Shown here piece after piece: positions 1-7,759 of a stretch of DNA of 64,000 nt. This stretch comes from Bacteroidota bacterium (GTDB taxonomy: Bacteria > Bacteroidota > Ignavibacteria > UBA10030 > UBA8401). The stretch is taken from NCBI GenBank assembly GCA_021796215.1, contig JAJYOK010000012.1:1-64000 (forward strand), in the 5' to 3' direction. The notes beneath the pieces are model-generated. The model was not told the origin of the DNA. It did no database searches and was given only the letters and a program-made list of their open reading frames with translations. How positions within the stretch are numbered: position 1 is the stretch's first letter; every line of letters starts with the position of its first letter. Both the position numbers and the translations under genes were made by a program.

Positions 1-24
1 ATTCACCTCAGTACACCAGGATGG

Positions 25-62
25 AAGAATTTCCTTTTTTATGCATCATAAAATCAAGCCAT
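25..62. repeat. 38-bp direct repeat, copy 1 (copy 2 at 687-724)
   Basis: This stretch matches 687-724 at 34 of 38 positions in the same orientation. Copy 2 begins inside the last bases of the duplicated gcvP fragment (464-698) and runs past it. The sequence before position 25 does not match gcvP, so only this short piece is shared. Its left context lies outside the window. Confidence 0.65.
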
Positions 63-179
63 TATCCTAATGTCCCTCCGACCCCGTTTTCCCTCATTTC
101 ATATTCCAAAATTGAAGCAGAAAGAAAGGCCCAACAACATATTCTGCTTTCCCTCTTTTCGGCCAAAAAACACCGTCTA

Positions 180-445
180 CGGTTTAGATTTCCACACCTA
201 CACTTCGGATTTCAATACCTACGCTCGGATTTTCCACCCCTACGTTCCGGATTTACCTTCCTCCAAATTGGATTCGCTCATCTACGCTTTTGATTTCCCC
301 TGCTAAGTCTCAGACATGCATGTCTACAACGGAAACCCGGATACCTACAGGTTGTAGCTGCGCAGCTACGTTTTGGATTTTGCCGCCTACGTACTTCTGC
401 TGCACACCTACGCTATTCTTTTGCATACCTACAATGCTTTGCCGT
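180..445. repeat. Degenerate ~21-bp tandem repeat array (CCTACG type)
   Basis: Imperfect units of about 21 bp recur, built around CCTACG followed by TTCGGATTT and a few variable bases. The clearest run is about 187-300, and a second run is about 383-440 with CCTACG, CCTACG and CCTACA starts exactly 21 bp apart. One forward frame reads as a GFxxLR-like heptapeptide series, which follows from the 21-bp period. No start with a ribosome binding site is seen, so I treat it as non-coding repeat DNA. Confidence 0.6.
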
Positions 446-463
446 ACCCTTATGCTTTTCGCT

Positions 464-698
464 CCTCGTACTCCTCCACTGGCGGGCAGGTACACATAAT
501 ATTTCTGTCGCCGTACGAATTGTTAATTCTGCCGACGCTTGGCCAAAACTTCCTTTGCCGCAATTCCATCACCGGATACACAGCTTTGTAGCGCGTGTAC
601 GGATGATTCCATGTCTCACTCAACGCTTCCTGCGCTATGTGAGGCGCGTTCTTCAAAACATTATCCTGCGCATCGGCTTTGCCGTCAAGAATTTCCTT
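464..698 (-). pseudogene. Duplicated 3' end of gcvP (gene fragment)
   Basis: This 235-bp block is a direct copy of 1471-1705, the 3' end of gcvP, at a constant offset of 1007 bp with no gaps. I count 8 differences (about 97% identity), seven of them transitions. The minus-strand frame is still open for the last ~75 GcvP codons and keeps the [14 protein letters not shown] stretch; only two or three changes alter residues (Thr to Ile, Asp to Glu, and a diverged extreme C terminus). There is no start signal and none of the PLP domain. It is a remnant, possibly a displaced gene end. Confidence 0.85.
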
Positions 699-724
699 TT
701 TTATTTATCACAGAATCAAGCCAT
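687..724. repeat. 38-bp direct repeat, copy 2
   Basis: Partner of 25-62. It bridges the end of the gcvP fragment and the following AT-rich sequence. Confidence 0.6.
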
Positions 725-776
725 CACATGATTCAATACTAATTTTAACACGGTTCGTTAAACAGAGCCCGTAAGT

Positions 777-867
777 CTTCGGGTCGGATTCAAATGTCAT
801 TGGGCACTTTCTGATACCGTTGGGATAGTTTCATTAATCGTTGGGACGATTTCGCGGGACGTTGGGA
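777..867. repeat. Degenerate 21-bp tandem repeat array (CGTTGGGA type)
   Basis: Units headed by CATTGGG or CGTTGGG start at 798, 818, 839 and 860 (spacing 20, 21, 21). A weaker unit precedes them at about 777. The array ends just before the 3' end of the toxin gene. Its period equals that of the array at 180-445, although the consensus differs. Confidence 0.6.
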
Positions 868-876
868 ACAAGGGAA

Positions 877-1140
877 TTACTTTTTCTTGTAAATATCTCT
901 ACGATGCCCAATGCTATGAATGATAATAGTCCGTTCGTTTCGTAAAATTTCGAAGATGATTCGGTATGAGCCTTCGCGGAGTTTATATAAACCGCTAAGT
1001 TCCCCTTTGAGCGGAAATAATTTGGCGGACTCGATATTCTCTGACAACCATTGAACGCGTTCACTCATCCGCTTTGCTGTCGGCTTATCAAGTTTTTCAA
1101 GTTCTTTTGATGCAGATTTTAAGATGCGAATGGAATACAA
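877..1140 (-). CDS. RelE/ParE-family toxin of a type II toxin-antitoxin pair
   Basis: This 87-residue basic protein has the RelE/ParE fold signature. It opens with YSIRILKSASKELEKL, continues through a helical stretch with LKGELSGLYKLREGSYRIIFEI, and ends in IHSIGHRRDIYKKK. Family members cleave mRNA at the ribosome (RelE) or poison gyrase (ParE); the C-terminal GHRRDIY pattern favours the RelE branch. The start is TTG at 1140, four bases past the antitoxin stop, with no strong ribosome binding site, consistent with coupled translation. Antitoxin-first order is the usual one. The cassette lies between the two copies of the gcvP 3' end. Confidence 0.85.
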   Translation of the reverse strand: MYSIRILKSASKELEKLDKPTAKRMSERVQWLSENIESAKLFPLKGELSGLYKLREGSYRIIFEILRNERTIIIHSIGHRRDIYKKK

Positions 1141-1144
1141 GTGA

Positions 1145-1363
1145 TTAGCTCAAGCCAAGTCTTTTAACAACGCTTGAAAATTCCTCACCTCGCTCGCCTT
1201 TTGCGATCAGCTTTCTTTGACGCAGAAGGCGTTTACGCATTTTCGTCTTCATTACTAGTCCCTCATCAGGATCGCCAAAAAGCTCGACTAACTTTTGCTC
1301 CACAACAGTGGAAAGGATTTGAGTAAACTCCTTCTTTGTCATATTTACGATAGTTCCAGCCAT
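1145..1363 (-). CDS. Putative antitoxin of the RelE-like toxin
   Basis: This 72-residue charged protein starts at an ATG six bases after an AAAGGAG ribosome binding site and ends four bases before the toxin start. It has a short N-terminal segment (MAGTIVNMTKKEF), a helical middle and a basic C terminus (KTKMRKRLLRQRKLIAKGE). I do not recognise a named antitoxin fold. The assignment rests on position, size, tight coupling with the toxin gene and its own promoter. Antitoxins of this kind usually bind their promoter and repress the pair. Confidence 0.75.
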   Translation of the reverse strand: MAGTIVNMTKKEFTQILSTVVEQKLVELFGDPDEGLVMKTKMRKRLLRQRKLIAKGERGEEFSSVVKRLGLS

Positions 1364-1383
1364 TGCAAACTCCTTTCAAACCT

Positions 1384-1412
1384 ATAATAGTAAAACTCCC
1401 CGATTTGTTCAA
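1384..1412 (-). promoter_or_regulatory. Predicted promoter of the toxin-antitoxin operon
   Basis: Read on the minus strand, TTGAAC (1407-1412) and TATTAT (1384-1389) are 17 bp apart. The antitoxin ATG follows about 20 bases downstream with a good Shine-Dalgarno sequence. Confidence 0.6.
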
Positions 1413-1435
1413 TATCGTGCGAGACTATGCCTCTC

Positions 1436-4366
1436 CTATCCCCTGCTTCCTTTTCCATCATCGCTCACTTCCTCGTAATCCTCCACCGGCGGACAGGTAC
1501 ACATAATATTTCTGTCGCCGTACGAATTGTTAATTCTGCCAACGCTTGGCCAAAACTTCCTTTGCCGCAATTCCATCACCGGATATACAGCTTTGTAGCG
1601 CGTGTACGGATGATTCCATGTTTCGCTCAACGCTTCCTGCGCTGTGTGAGGCGCGTTCTTCAAAACATTATCCTGCGCATCGGCTTTGCCGTCAAGAATT
1701 TCCTTAATCTCATTGCGGATAGAAATCATTGCGTCGGCAAAACGATCAAGCTCCGTTTTCGATTCGCTTTCCGTCGGCTCGATCATCAATGTGCCGGCAA
1801 CGGGAAACGAGACTGTCGGTGCGTGGAATCCGTAATCCATCAAACGTTTTGCAACATCTTCTGCTTCAATCGTAGGTTTAAACTGCCGCAGATCAAGAAT
1901 AAACTCATGCGCCACTTTCCCGTTCTTTCCTTGGTAAAGAATTGGAAAATGTTTTTCCAATTTCGCTTTCAGATAATTTGCATTGAGAATTGCAAACCTT
2001 GTCGCTTCGGTTAATCCGCGCTCGCCTAACATTGCAATGTACGCGTGCGAGATCAAAAGAATACTTGCACTTCCCCACGGCGACGCTGCAACAGCATGAA
2101 TTGCTTTTTTGCCGCCGGTGTTCGTTAATGGATGGCTTGGAAGATATGGTGCTAAATGTTTCGCGACACAAATCGGTCCCATTCCCGGTCCGCCGCCGCC
2201 ATGCGGAATTGCAAATGTCTTGTGTAAGTTAATATGGCAAACATCCGCTCCGATTGCACCGGGACTTGTCACGCCGACTTGGGCGTTGAGATTCGCTCCA
2301 TCCATGTACACCAGTCCGCCGTTGTCATGAACAATTCCGCAGATTGTCCGGATTTCTTCTTCAAACACGCCGTGCGTCGAAGGATATGTTACCATCAACG
2401 CAGCCAAATCCTTTTTGTGAACAGCAGCTTTCTCTTTCAGATCGGCTACATCAATGTTGCCCCGCTCATCGCACCGCACAATCACAACTTTGCAGCCTGC
2501 CATCACGGCACTTGCCGGATTTGTTCCATGCGCTGATGAAGGAATGAGCACTACATCCCTGTGAGATTCACCGCGGTCTTCATGGTACGCGCGAATCACC
2601 ATCAGCCCGCTGTATTCTCCCTGCGCACCGGAATTCGGTTGAAGTGAAACGGCACTGAAACCGGAAATCTCACACAAAGCAGATTCAAGCTGTTTGAAAA
2701 TTTCGTGATAACCTTTTGCCTGCTCAATCGGCGCAAACGGATGAACGTCCGAAAATTCCCGCCAGCTTACAGGAAGCAATTCCGTCGCGGCATTCAGCTT
2801 CATCGTGCATGAGCCGAGAGGAATCATCGAATGCGTGAGCGACAGGTCCTTGTTCTCCAGTTCTTTAATGTAGCGCATCATTTCCGTTTCGGAATGATAT
2901 TGATTGAAAACCGGATGTTCGAGGAACGCGCTCGTTCGTTGAAACGGCACATCATATTTCACTTCCAGATCGTGAAACAATTCATTTGCTGTGCTCTCGA
3001 TTTTTTTCTTCTCCGCCGCTTCCGCAAATACGGCGGCGATTTTGATAACATCTTCCGGCTGTGTTGTCTCGTCAATCGAAATGCCGATATGGTGAACATC
3101 CCCAAAGGGGGCGTTGACAATGTACCGGAAATTCAATCCTGCGGCTTCTGCCAGTGAGCGGATTTTCCCGGCCAATTCACCGGCAATTTTAATTCTCAAT
3201 GTGTCAAAAAATACCGGATTGCATTGTTCGTAGCCAAGCTGTGTCAGCAAACGTTCCAACGATACTGCAATTCCGTGAATGTTCCGCGCGATCCTTAGCA
3301 AGCCATTCGCTCCATGATAAACCGAGTACATTCCGGCCATAATTGCGAGGAGTGCTTGAGCCGTGCAAATGTTCGATGTCGCTTTCTCACGGCGAATGTG
3401 CTGCTCGCGTGTTTGGAGTGCCATGCGGTATGCCTGATTGTTGTGCGCATCGATCGAAACGCCGATAATGCGTCCCGGCATATTGCGGATGAATTCATTC
3501 TTCGTGGCAAAAAACGCAGCATGCGGGCCGCCGTATCCCATCGGCACACCGAATCGCTGCGACGAACCGAGAACGACATCGGCACCGAATTCGCCCGGCG
3601 GTGTAAGCAGAACGAGGCTCAACAGATCTGCCGCCACTGCGGTAAGAATACCTGCGGCATGTCCCTTTTCAATGAACTGACGATAATTGTTCACCGCGCC
3701 GTCATGAGAAGGATACTGAACAATTGCACCGAAAAAAGAATTATCAAGCACAGCAGTTTTATGATTGCCGAGAACAATTTCAAAACCAAGCGGCTTAGCG
3801 CGCAGTTTCAACACATCTATGGTTTGAGGAAAGCACGTTTCAGAAACAAAAAACTTCGTCCGGTTGTCGGAAGATTTATTGGCGATGTTGTGAAGCATGA
3901 TCATTGCCTCGGCAGCAGCGGTCGCTTCGTCAAGAAGAGAGGCATTGGCAACTTCCATTTTCGTTAAATCAGCAACCATCGTTTGAAAATTCAGCAGCGC
4001 TTCGAGCCTGCCCTGAGAAATTTCAGCCTGATACGGAGTATACTGTGTGTACCAGCCGGGATTCTGAAAAATATTCCGCAGAACGACCGAGGGAGTAATG
4101 CAATTGTAATAACCAAGTCCGATATATGATTTGTAAACGGCATTCTGATTTGCAAGCGCGCGAAGCGACTCAATGAACCGATGCTCGCTCATCGCTTCCG
4201 GCAAATGCAACGGAGACGACAAGCGGATATTTTTCGGCACCGTTTGGTCTATGAGTTCATCCAGCGAACCAACGCCGACAGCGTCGAGCATTTCCTGCAC
4301 ATCGTTCTCCGCCGGACCGATATGACGCGATTGAAATTTTTCTTCAATAAATCTAAATGTATTCAT
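1436..4366 (-). CDS. gcvP: Glycine dehydrogenase (decarboxylating), P protein, fused P1-P2 form
   Basis: PLP-dependent P protein of the glycine cleavage system. It decarboxylates glycine and passes the aminomethyl group to the lipoyl arm of GcvH. At 976 residues it is the full-length fused form with both PLP-transferase halves. The cofactor site [20 protein letters not shown] lies in the C-terminal half near residue 690, with Lys as the Schiff-base residue; RHIGP and [34 protein letters not shown]-type N-half motifs are present. The last 75 codons are duplicated at 464-698. The C terminus carries an unusual acidic-basic tail after [11 protein letters not shown] terminator separates it from gcvH, no clear ribosome binding site precedes the ATG, and gcvT is not in the window. 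Confidence 0.97.
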   Translation of the reverse strand: MNTFRFIEEKFQSRHIGPAENDVQEMLDAVGVGSLDELIDQTVPKNIRLSSPLHLPEAMSEHRFIESLRALANQNAVYKSYIGLGYYNCITPSVVLRNIFQNPGWYTQYTPYQAEISQGRLEALLNFQTMVADLTKMEVANASLLDEATAAAEAMIMLHNIANKSSDNRTKFFVSETCFPQTIDVLKLRAKPLGFEIVLGNHKTAVLDNSFFGAIVQYPSHDGAVNNYRQFIEKGHAAGILTAVAADLLSLVLLTPPGEFGADVVLGSSQRFGVPMGYGGPHAAFFATKNEFIRNMPGRIIGVSIDAHNNQAYRMALQTREQHIRREKATSNICTAQALLAIMAGMYSVYHGANGLLRIARNIHGIAVSLERLLTQLGYEQCNPVFFDTLRIKIAGELAGKIRSLAEAAGLNFRYIVNAPFGDVHHIGISIDETTQPEDVIKIAAVFAEAAEKKKIESTANELFHDLEVKYDVPFQRTSAFLEHPVFNQYHSETEMMRYIKELENKDLSLTHSMIPLGSCTMKLNAATELLPVSWREFSDVHPFAPIEQAKGYHEIFKQLESALCEISGFSAVSLQPNSGAQGEYSGLMVIRAYHEDRGESHRDVVLIPSSAHGTNPASAVMAGCKVVIVRCDERGNIDVADLKEKAAVHKKDLAALMVTYPSTHGVFEEEIRTICGIVHDNGGLVYMDGANLNAQVGVTSPGAIGADVCHINLHKTFAIPHGGGGPGMGPICVAKHLAPYLPSHPLTNTGGKKAIHAVAASPWGSASILLISHAYIAMLGERGLTEATRFAILNANYLKAKLEKHFPILYQGKNGKVAHEFILDLRQFKPTIEAEDVAKRLMDYGFHAPTVSFPVAGTLMIEPTESESKTELDRFADAMISIRNEIKEILDGKADAQDNVLKNAPHTAQEALSETWNHPYTRYKAVYPVMELRQRKFWPSVGRINNSYGDRNIMCTCPPVEDYEEVSDDGKGSRG

Positions 4367-4392
4367 AAGGGAATGTAAATCGCAGAAAGGTT

Positions 4393-4442
4393 AAAAAAAC
4401 AGTCCCGACTTTATTCCAAAGGGTCCTTTGGCATCGGGACTG
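4393..4442 (-). terminator. Intrinsic terminator after gcvH
   Basis: CAGTCCCGA (4400-4408) pairs with TCGGGACTG (4434-4442), and an inner CCAAAGG (4416-4422) pairs with CCTTTGG (4425-4431). On the minus strand the stem is followed by seven U residues (4393-4399). It should end the efp-accB-accC-gcvH transcript, and it lies only 27 bases before the gcvP start. An A-rich stretch on the other side means it could also work on the plus strand. Confidence 0.85.
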
Positions 4443-4454
4443 CGTAAAAAAATC

Positions 4455-4835
4455 TCATTGCGCAACGAGTTTTTTATACGACTCCACATCGAGCAGTGAA
4501 TCCAGTTCCTTCGGATCGTCAATGACAACCTTGAGCATCCAACCTTCGCCGTACGGATCCTTGTTCACCACGTCCGGGGAGTCATTGATAATTTTGTTGA
4601 CTTCTTTCACGGTGCCGCTGACCGGTGCATACAAATCTGAAACGGCTTTCACCGCTTCAACGGAACCGAACGACTGCCCTTTCTGAATTTGAGCACCGGC
4701 TTTCGGAAGGTCAACAAATACAATATCACCCAATTCACCTTGCGCATAATCTGTAATGCCGATGAATCCTTCGCTGCCTTCGATGCGGATCCATTCATGA
4801 TCTTTGGTATATTTGACGTTTTCTGGGAAGTTCAT
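4455..4835 (-). CDS. gcvH: Glycine cleavage system H protein
   Basis: This 126-residue lipoyl carrier shuttles the aminomethyl group between the P, T and L proteins in the cytoplasm. The N-terminal KYTKDHEWI motif and the lipoylation site SVEAVKAVSD (Lys63) are intact, and the length is typical. It is the last gene of an operon with efp, accB and accC, starting 12 bases after the accC stop. Placing a lipoyl protein beside a biotinyl protein is uncommon but matches a shared need for post-translational acylation. A strong terminator follows. Confidence 0.97.
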   Translation of the reverse strand: MNFPENVKYTKDHEWIRIEGSEGFIGITDYAQGELGDIVFVDLPKAGAQIQKGQSFGSVEAVKAVSDLYAPVSGTVKEVNKIINDSPDVVNKDPYGEGWMLKVVIDDPKELDSLLDVESYKKLVAQ

Positions 4836-4847
4836 AGTCTGCCTTTG

Positions 4848-6188
4848 TTAGTCTTTGAAATCGAACGTTTCGATAAATCGTGTATCAAACATCCCGCTGC
4901 GGAATTTTTCGCTTTGCATCAATTTCTTCTGAAAAGGAATTGTCGTGTGAATTCCTTCAATTACGAACTCTTCTAACGCGTAATTCATTCGCGTGATCGC
5001 TTCGTCCCGCGTAGCTGCATGAACGATAATCTTGGCAACAAGCGAATCATAAAACGACGGAATGACATAGCCGTCGTACACATGCGAATCTATACGAATG
5101 CCCGGTCCTCCGGGAAAATGCAGCGTCGTAATTTTTCCCGGCGACGGACGAAAATCATTATTTGGATCCTCGGCGTTGATGCGGCATTCAATTGCATGCC
5201 CCTGAAATTTTACTTTTTTTCTTCCAATTCTCTTTCCGGAAGCAATTTCAATCTGCGCCTTAATCAGGTCATATCCCGTAACAAATTCCGTAACCGGATG
5301 TTCCACCTGAATACGCGTATTCATTTCCATGAAATAGAAACGGCGGTCTTTATCGAGCAAAAATTCAATTGTTCCCGCACCGAGATATTTGACGCTTTTC
5401 GCACCTTTTACAGCGGCATCGCCGATTTGTTCGCGTAGCTCGGCATCCACTGCGGGCGAAGGAGATTCCTCCACCAATTTCTGATGCCGGCGCTGAACGG
5501 AGCAATCACGTTCGCCGAGATGGATAACATTGCCGAACGCATCGCCGAGAATTTGAATCTCGATATGGCGCGGTTCTTCAAGAAATTTTTCAACGTAGAC
5601 ATCGGGATTTGCGAAGGCTGCTTCGGCTTCGGTGCGCGCGGTTTGAAATAACTTCTCCAATTCATCTTCTGCCCGCACAATGCGCATTCCTCTTCCACCG
5701 CCTCCTGCTGATGCTTTGATGATGACAGGAAAACCGATTTCTTTTGCTATGCGTTTTGCCTCTTCAACATCTTTTACAACACCATCGCTGCCGGGAACAA
5801 CAGGAACATCTGCTTTTCGCATTGTGTCTTTCGCAAGCGACTTGTCCCCCATTGCCGTGATCATTTCCGGCTTCGGTCCGATAAAAGTAAGTCCTGATGA
5901 AAGACAGATTTCAGCAAACTGGGCATTCTCCGCAAGAAATCCATAACCGGGGTGAACGGCATCGGCGTTCGTTACTTCCGCTGCGGCAAGAATTCGTGCA
6001 ATATTCAAATAGCTTTCTTTGCTCGGAGGCGGGCCGATGCAGATTGCTTCATCGGCAAAACGAACATGAAGGGCATCGCGGTCGGCTTCAGAATAGATCG
6101 CAACAGTGGAAACACCCAATTCGCGGCACGCGCGAATGATGCGCAGCGCAATTTCCCCTCTGTTAGCAATTAAAATTTTTTTCAGCAA
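4848..6188 (-). CDS. accC: Acetyl-CoA carboxylase, biotin carboxylase subunit
   Basis: Carboxylates the biotin carried by AccB using ATP and bicarbonate, the first step of fatty acid synthesis. The 446 residues span the full family length. Visible are the N-terminal [20 protein letters not shown] motif, the ATP-grasp glycine-rich loop [14 protein letters not shown], the catalytic [14 protein letters not shown] stretch and a typical C-terminal lid. It follows accB after a 72-base gap and lies 12 bases from gcvH. The carboxyltransferase genes accA and accD are not in the window. Confidence 0.97.
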   Translation of the reverse strand: MLKKILIANRGEIALRIIRACRELGVSTVAIYSEADRDALHVRFADEAICIGPPPSKESYLNIARILAAAEVTNADAVHPGYGFLAENAQFAEICLSSGLTFIGPKPEMITAMGDKSLAKDTMRKADVPVVPGSDGVVKDVEEAKRIAKEIGFPVIIKASAGGGGRGMRIVRAEDELEKLFQTARTEAEAAFANPDVYVEKFLEEPRHIEIQILGDAFGNVIHLGERDCSVQRRHQKLVEESPSPAVDAELREQIGDAAVKGAKSVKYLGAGTIEFLLDKDRRFYFMEMNTRIQVEHPVTEFVTGYDLIKAQIEIASGKRIGRKKVKFQGHAIECRINAEDPNNDFRPSPGKITTLHFPGGPGIRIDSHVYDGYVIPSFYDSLVAKIIVHAATRDEAITRMNYALEEFVIEGIHTTIPFQKKLMQSEKFRSGMFDTRFIETFDFKD

Positions 6189-6260
6189 TACAGGCTCCTG
6201 CAGCTTTTCAGAAACAAAGTTGAAAATTACGCCTTAGGCGGACATGAAACAACGGAGCCG

Positions 6261-6755
6261 TCATTCAGTATCAACAAGAAAAAGAACTTGATTGTACTCC
6301 ACAGGCTTGCCATTCTCAACGCACACCTTTACAATTTTTCCGGCTGCATCACTTTCGATTTCGTTCATCAATTTCATCGCTTCGATAATGCAGAGAACAT
6401 TGCCCGGCTGAACACTGGAGCCGACTTCCACATAATTTGCCGCATCAGGAGCCGGTGCCCGATAAAATGTGCCGACAATCGGCGACTTTACCTCGTGATA
6501 CTTTTTCTCCGCAGCAACTGCAGGAGGCGTTTCTGCTGAGCGGGAATTATCTGTTGGTGGAGCATTCGGTGCAGAAACAGCCGGCGTTATCGCCATGGGC
6601 GCAGGCATAGCTGGCACCGGAAATTGATAGACAGGGTGCATATCATTCGAGCGCTTCGTTACTCTTACGCGCACTCCCTTTTCTTCCACCTCTAACTCGT
6701 TAATATTACTTTCCTCCACCAACTTCAAAATCTTTTTAACGTACGCTAAATCCAT
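6261..6755 (-). CDS. accB: Biotin carboxyl carrier protein of acetyl-CoA carboxylase
   Basis: This 164-residue carrier holds biotin for AccC and the carboxyltransferase. The N-terminal helix MDLAYVKKILKLVEES is the AccC-binding part. A Pro/Ala-rich linker covers about residues 45-80, and the C-terminal biotinyl domain has CIIEAMKLMNEI with the acceptor Lys128. It is the second gene of the efp-accB-accC-gcvH operon; the efp-accB-accC order is widespread in bacteria. Confidence 0.97.
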   Translation of the reverse strand: MDLAYVKKILKLVEESNINELEVEEKGVRVRVTKRSNDMHPVYQFPVPAMPAPMAITPAVSAPNAPPTDNSRSAETPPAVAAEKKYHEVKSPIVGTFYRAPAPDAANYVEVGSSVQPGNVLCIIEAMKLMNEIESDAAGKIVKVCVENGKPVEYNQVLFLVDTE

Positions 6756-6810
6756 TATGACTCCGCGTGATTGGTGACAGAAAAAAGAACCATCGTGATG
6801 ACGGGTGGCA

Positions 6811-7374
6811 TTAACGTTTCACACGTTCGAGGTACTGGCCGCTTCGCGTATCAACTTTGATTACATCTCCTTCATTGATAAACAGCGGAACATTCACGGT
6901 TGCACCGGTCTGGACTTTCGCCGGCTTCGTTCCCGGATTCGCGGTATCGCCGCGCACTCCCGGAACAGTTTCAATCACTTCAAGTTCAACGTTGAACGGC
7001 AAATCCGCGCCGACAGGTTCTGTGCCGTCGAACATCACTTCGACGGTAGCGCCTTCCTTCAAAAATTTTGCACCTTCGCCAAGAATCTTTTCGTCAATGG
7101 GAATTTGCTCGAAAGTTTCCTGATCCATGAAATGATAGCTCGTGCCGTCGTGGAAAAGATATTGAAATTGTTTCCGTTCGACGCGAACAATCTCAACTTC
7201 TTCGCCTGAACGAAAGCGATTTTCAATAACGCGGCCGTTTTTAACGCTCCGCATTTTCGCCTGATAAAACGCGCGCAAGTTTCCGGGGGTGCGATGCTGA
7301 TATTCCTCAAGGACTAAAAGGTCGCCATTAAAACGTAAAAAATCTCCAACTTTTAAATCAGAAGTCGTTGCCAT
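6811..7374 (-). CDS. efp: Translation elongation factor P, Asn-tip subclass
   Basis: EF-P relieves ribosome stalling at polyproline stretches. The 187 residues cover the three beta domains, ending in the usual DTRSGQYLERVKR. At the tip of domain I, which is normally a modified Lys34 (E. coli) or Arg32 (Pseudomonas), the loop reads HRTPGNLRAF, so the position is Asn32. Chlorobium EF-P, as I remember it, has the same loop. Neither EpmA-type lysylation nor rhamnosylation would fit this residue, and no modification gene is nearby. It is the first gene of its operon, about 75 bases downstream of a predicted promoter. Confidence 0.96.
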   Translation of the reverse strand: MATTSDLKVGDFLRFNGDLLVLEEYQHRTPGNLRAFYQAKMRSVKNGRVIENRFRSGEEVEIVRVERKQFQYLFHDGTSYHFMDQETFEQIPIDEKILGEGAKFLKEGATVEVMFDGTEPVGADLPFNVELEVIETVPGVRGDTANPGTKPAKVQTGATVNVPLFINEGDVIKVDTRSGQYLERVKR

Positions 7375-7454
7375 ACTATTCTAAACAGAAATCCTTCCTA
7401 AAAAATGCTGAAAAAAAGAGAATTTGAATGATTTGACGATAAAATTGCGGGGAA

Positions 7455-7483
7455 AATATAGTCAGAATGGCGTAGAAAGTCAA
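7455..7483 (-). promoter_or_regulatory. Predicted promoter of the efp-accB-accC-gcvH operon
   Basis: On the minus strand, TTGACT (7478-7483) and TATATT (7455-7460) are separated by exactly 17 bp. Transcription would start near 7448, giving a leader of about 75 bases. This close match to a primary-sigma consensus is one reason to place the organism outside Bacteroidia. Confidence 0.65.
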
Positions 7484-7582
7484 CCACGACGACAAATTCA
7501 GGGAAACCGCTGTGGAAGAACGTCAGAAGATTTCTGCTGAAGTTATGAAAAATTTGAGCGGAAAGAGCAGCGCGGCTGCTAC

Positions 7583-7744
7583 TTATTTTATCAACCCGCT
7601 GACTACCGTACCAATGTAATACGGCCAGATCACGATTGCCAAAACCGCTTTCCAAAATGTGAGCTTCAAAAAACCGATGCTGAACATCCAGCCGATAACC
7701 CAGATGATACCGAATCCGGAATTTTCGATCTTAACCTTTTCCAT
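7583..7744 (-). CDS. 53-residue small membrane protein closing the efflux operon
   Basis: This short gene begins at ATG 7744, seven bases after an AGGAG ribosome binding site, and ends with TAA at 7583. It follows the last MacB-type permease by 15 bases. The product starts MEKVKIENSGFGIIWVIGW and is strongly hydrophobic, with Trp and aromatic residues that could form one or two membrane segments, ending GTVVSGLIK. I do not recognise the family. Its place at the end of a TolC-MacA-MacB-type operon suggests a small subunit or modulator of the permeases, which is an inference. A small GC hairpin (7566-7580) follows the stop. Confidence 0.75.
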   Translation of the reverse strand: MEKVKIENSGFGIIWVIGWMFSIGFLKLTFWKAVLAIVIWPYYIGTVVSGLIK

Positions 7745-7759
7745 TTGCCGCTCCTTTTT

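Noticed and set aside
21-293. A forward 90-residue open frame with a GFxxLR-like heptapeptide series
   Set aside because: The heptad pattern is a by-product of the 21-bp DNA repeat; no ribosome binding site is present and a second forward frame is equally open over the same stretch.
4367-4454. A glycine riboswitch upstream of gcvP
   Set aside because: Only 88 bases are available and they are taken up by the terminator hairpin; no tandem aptamer features are visible.
7398-7655. An 85-residue minus-strand frame between efp and the efflux operon
   Set aside because: It overlaps the 53-residue gene in another frame, crosses the efp promoter, and has no ribosome binding site.
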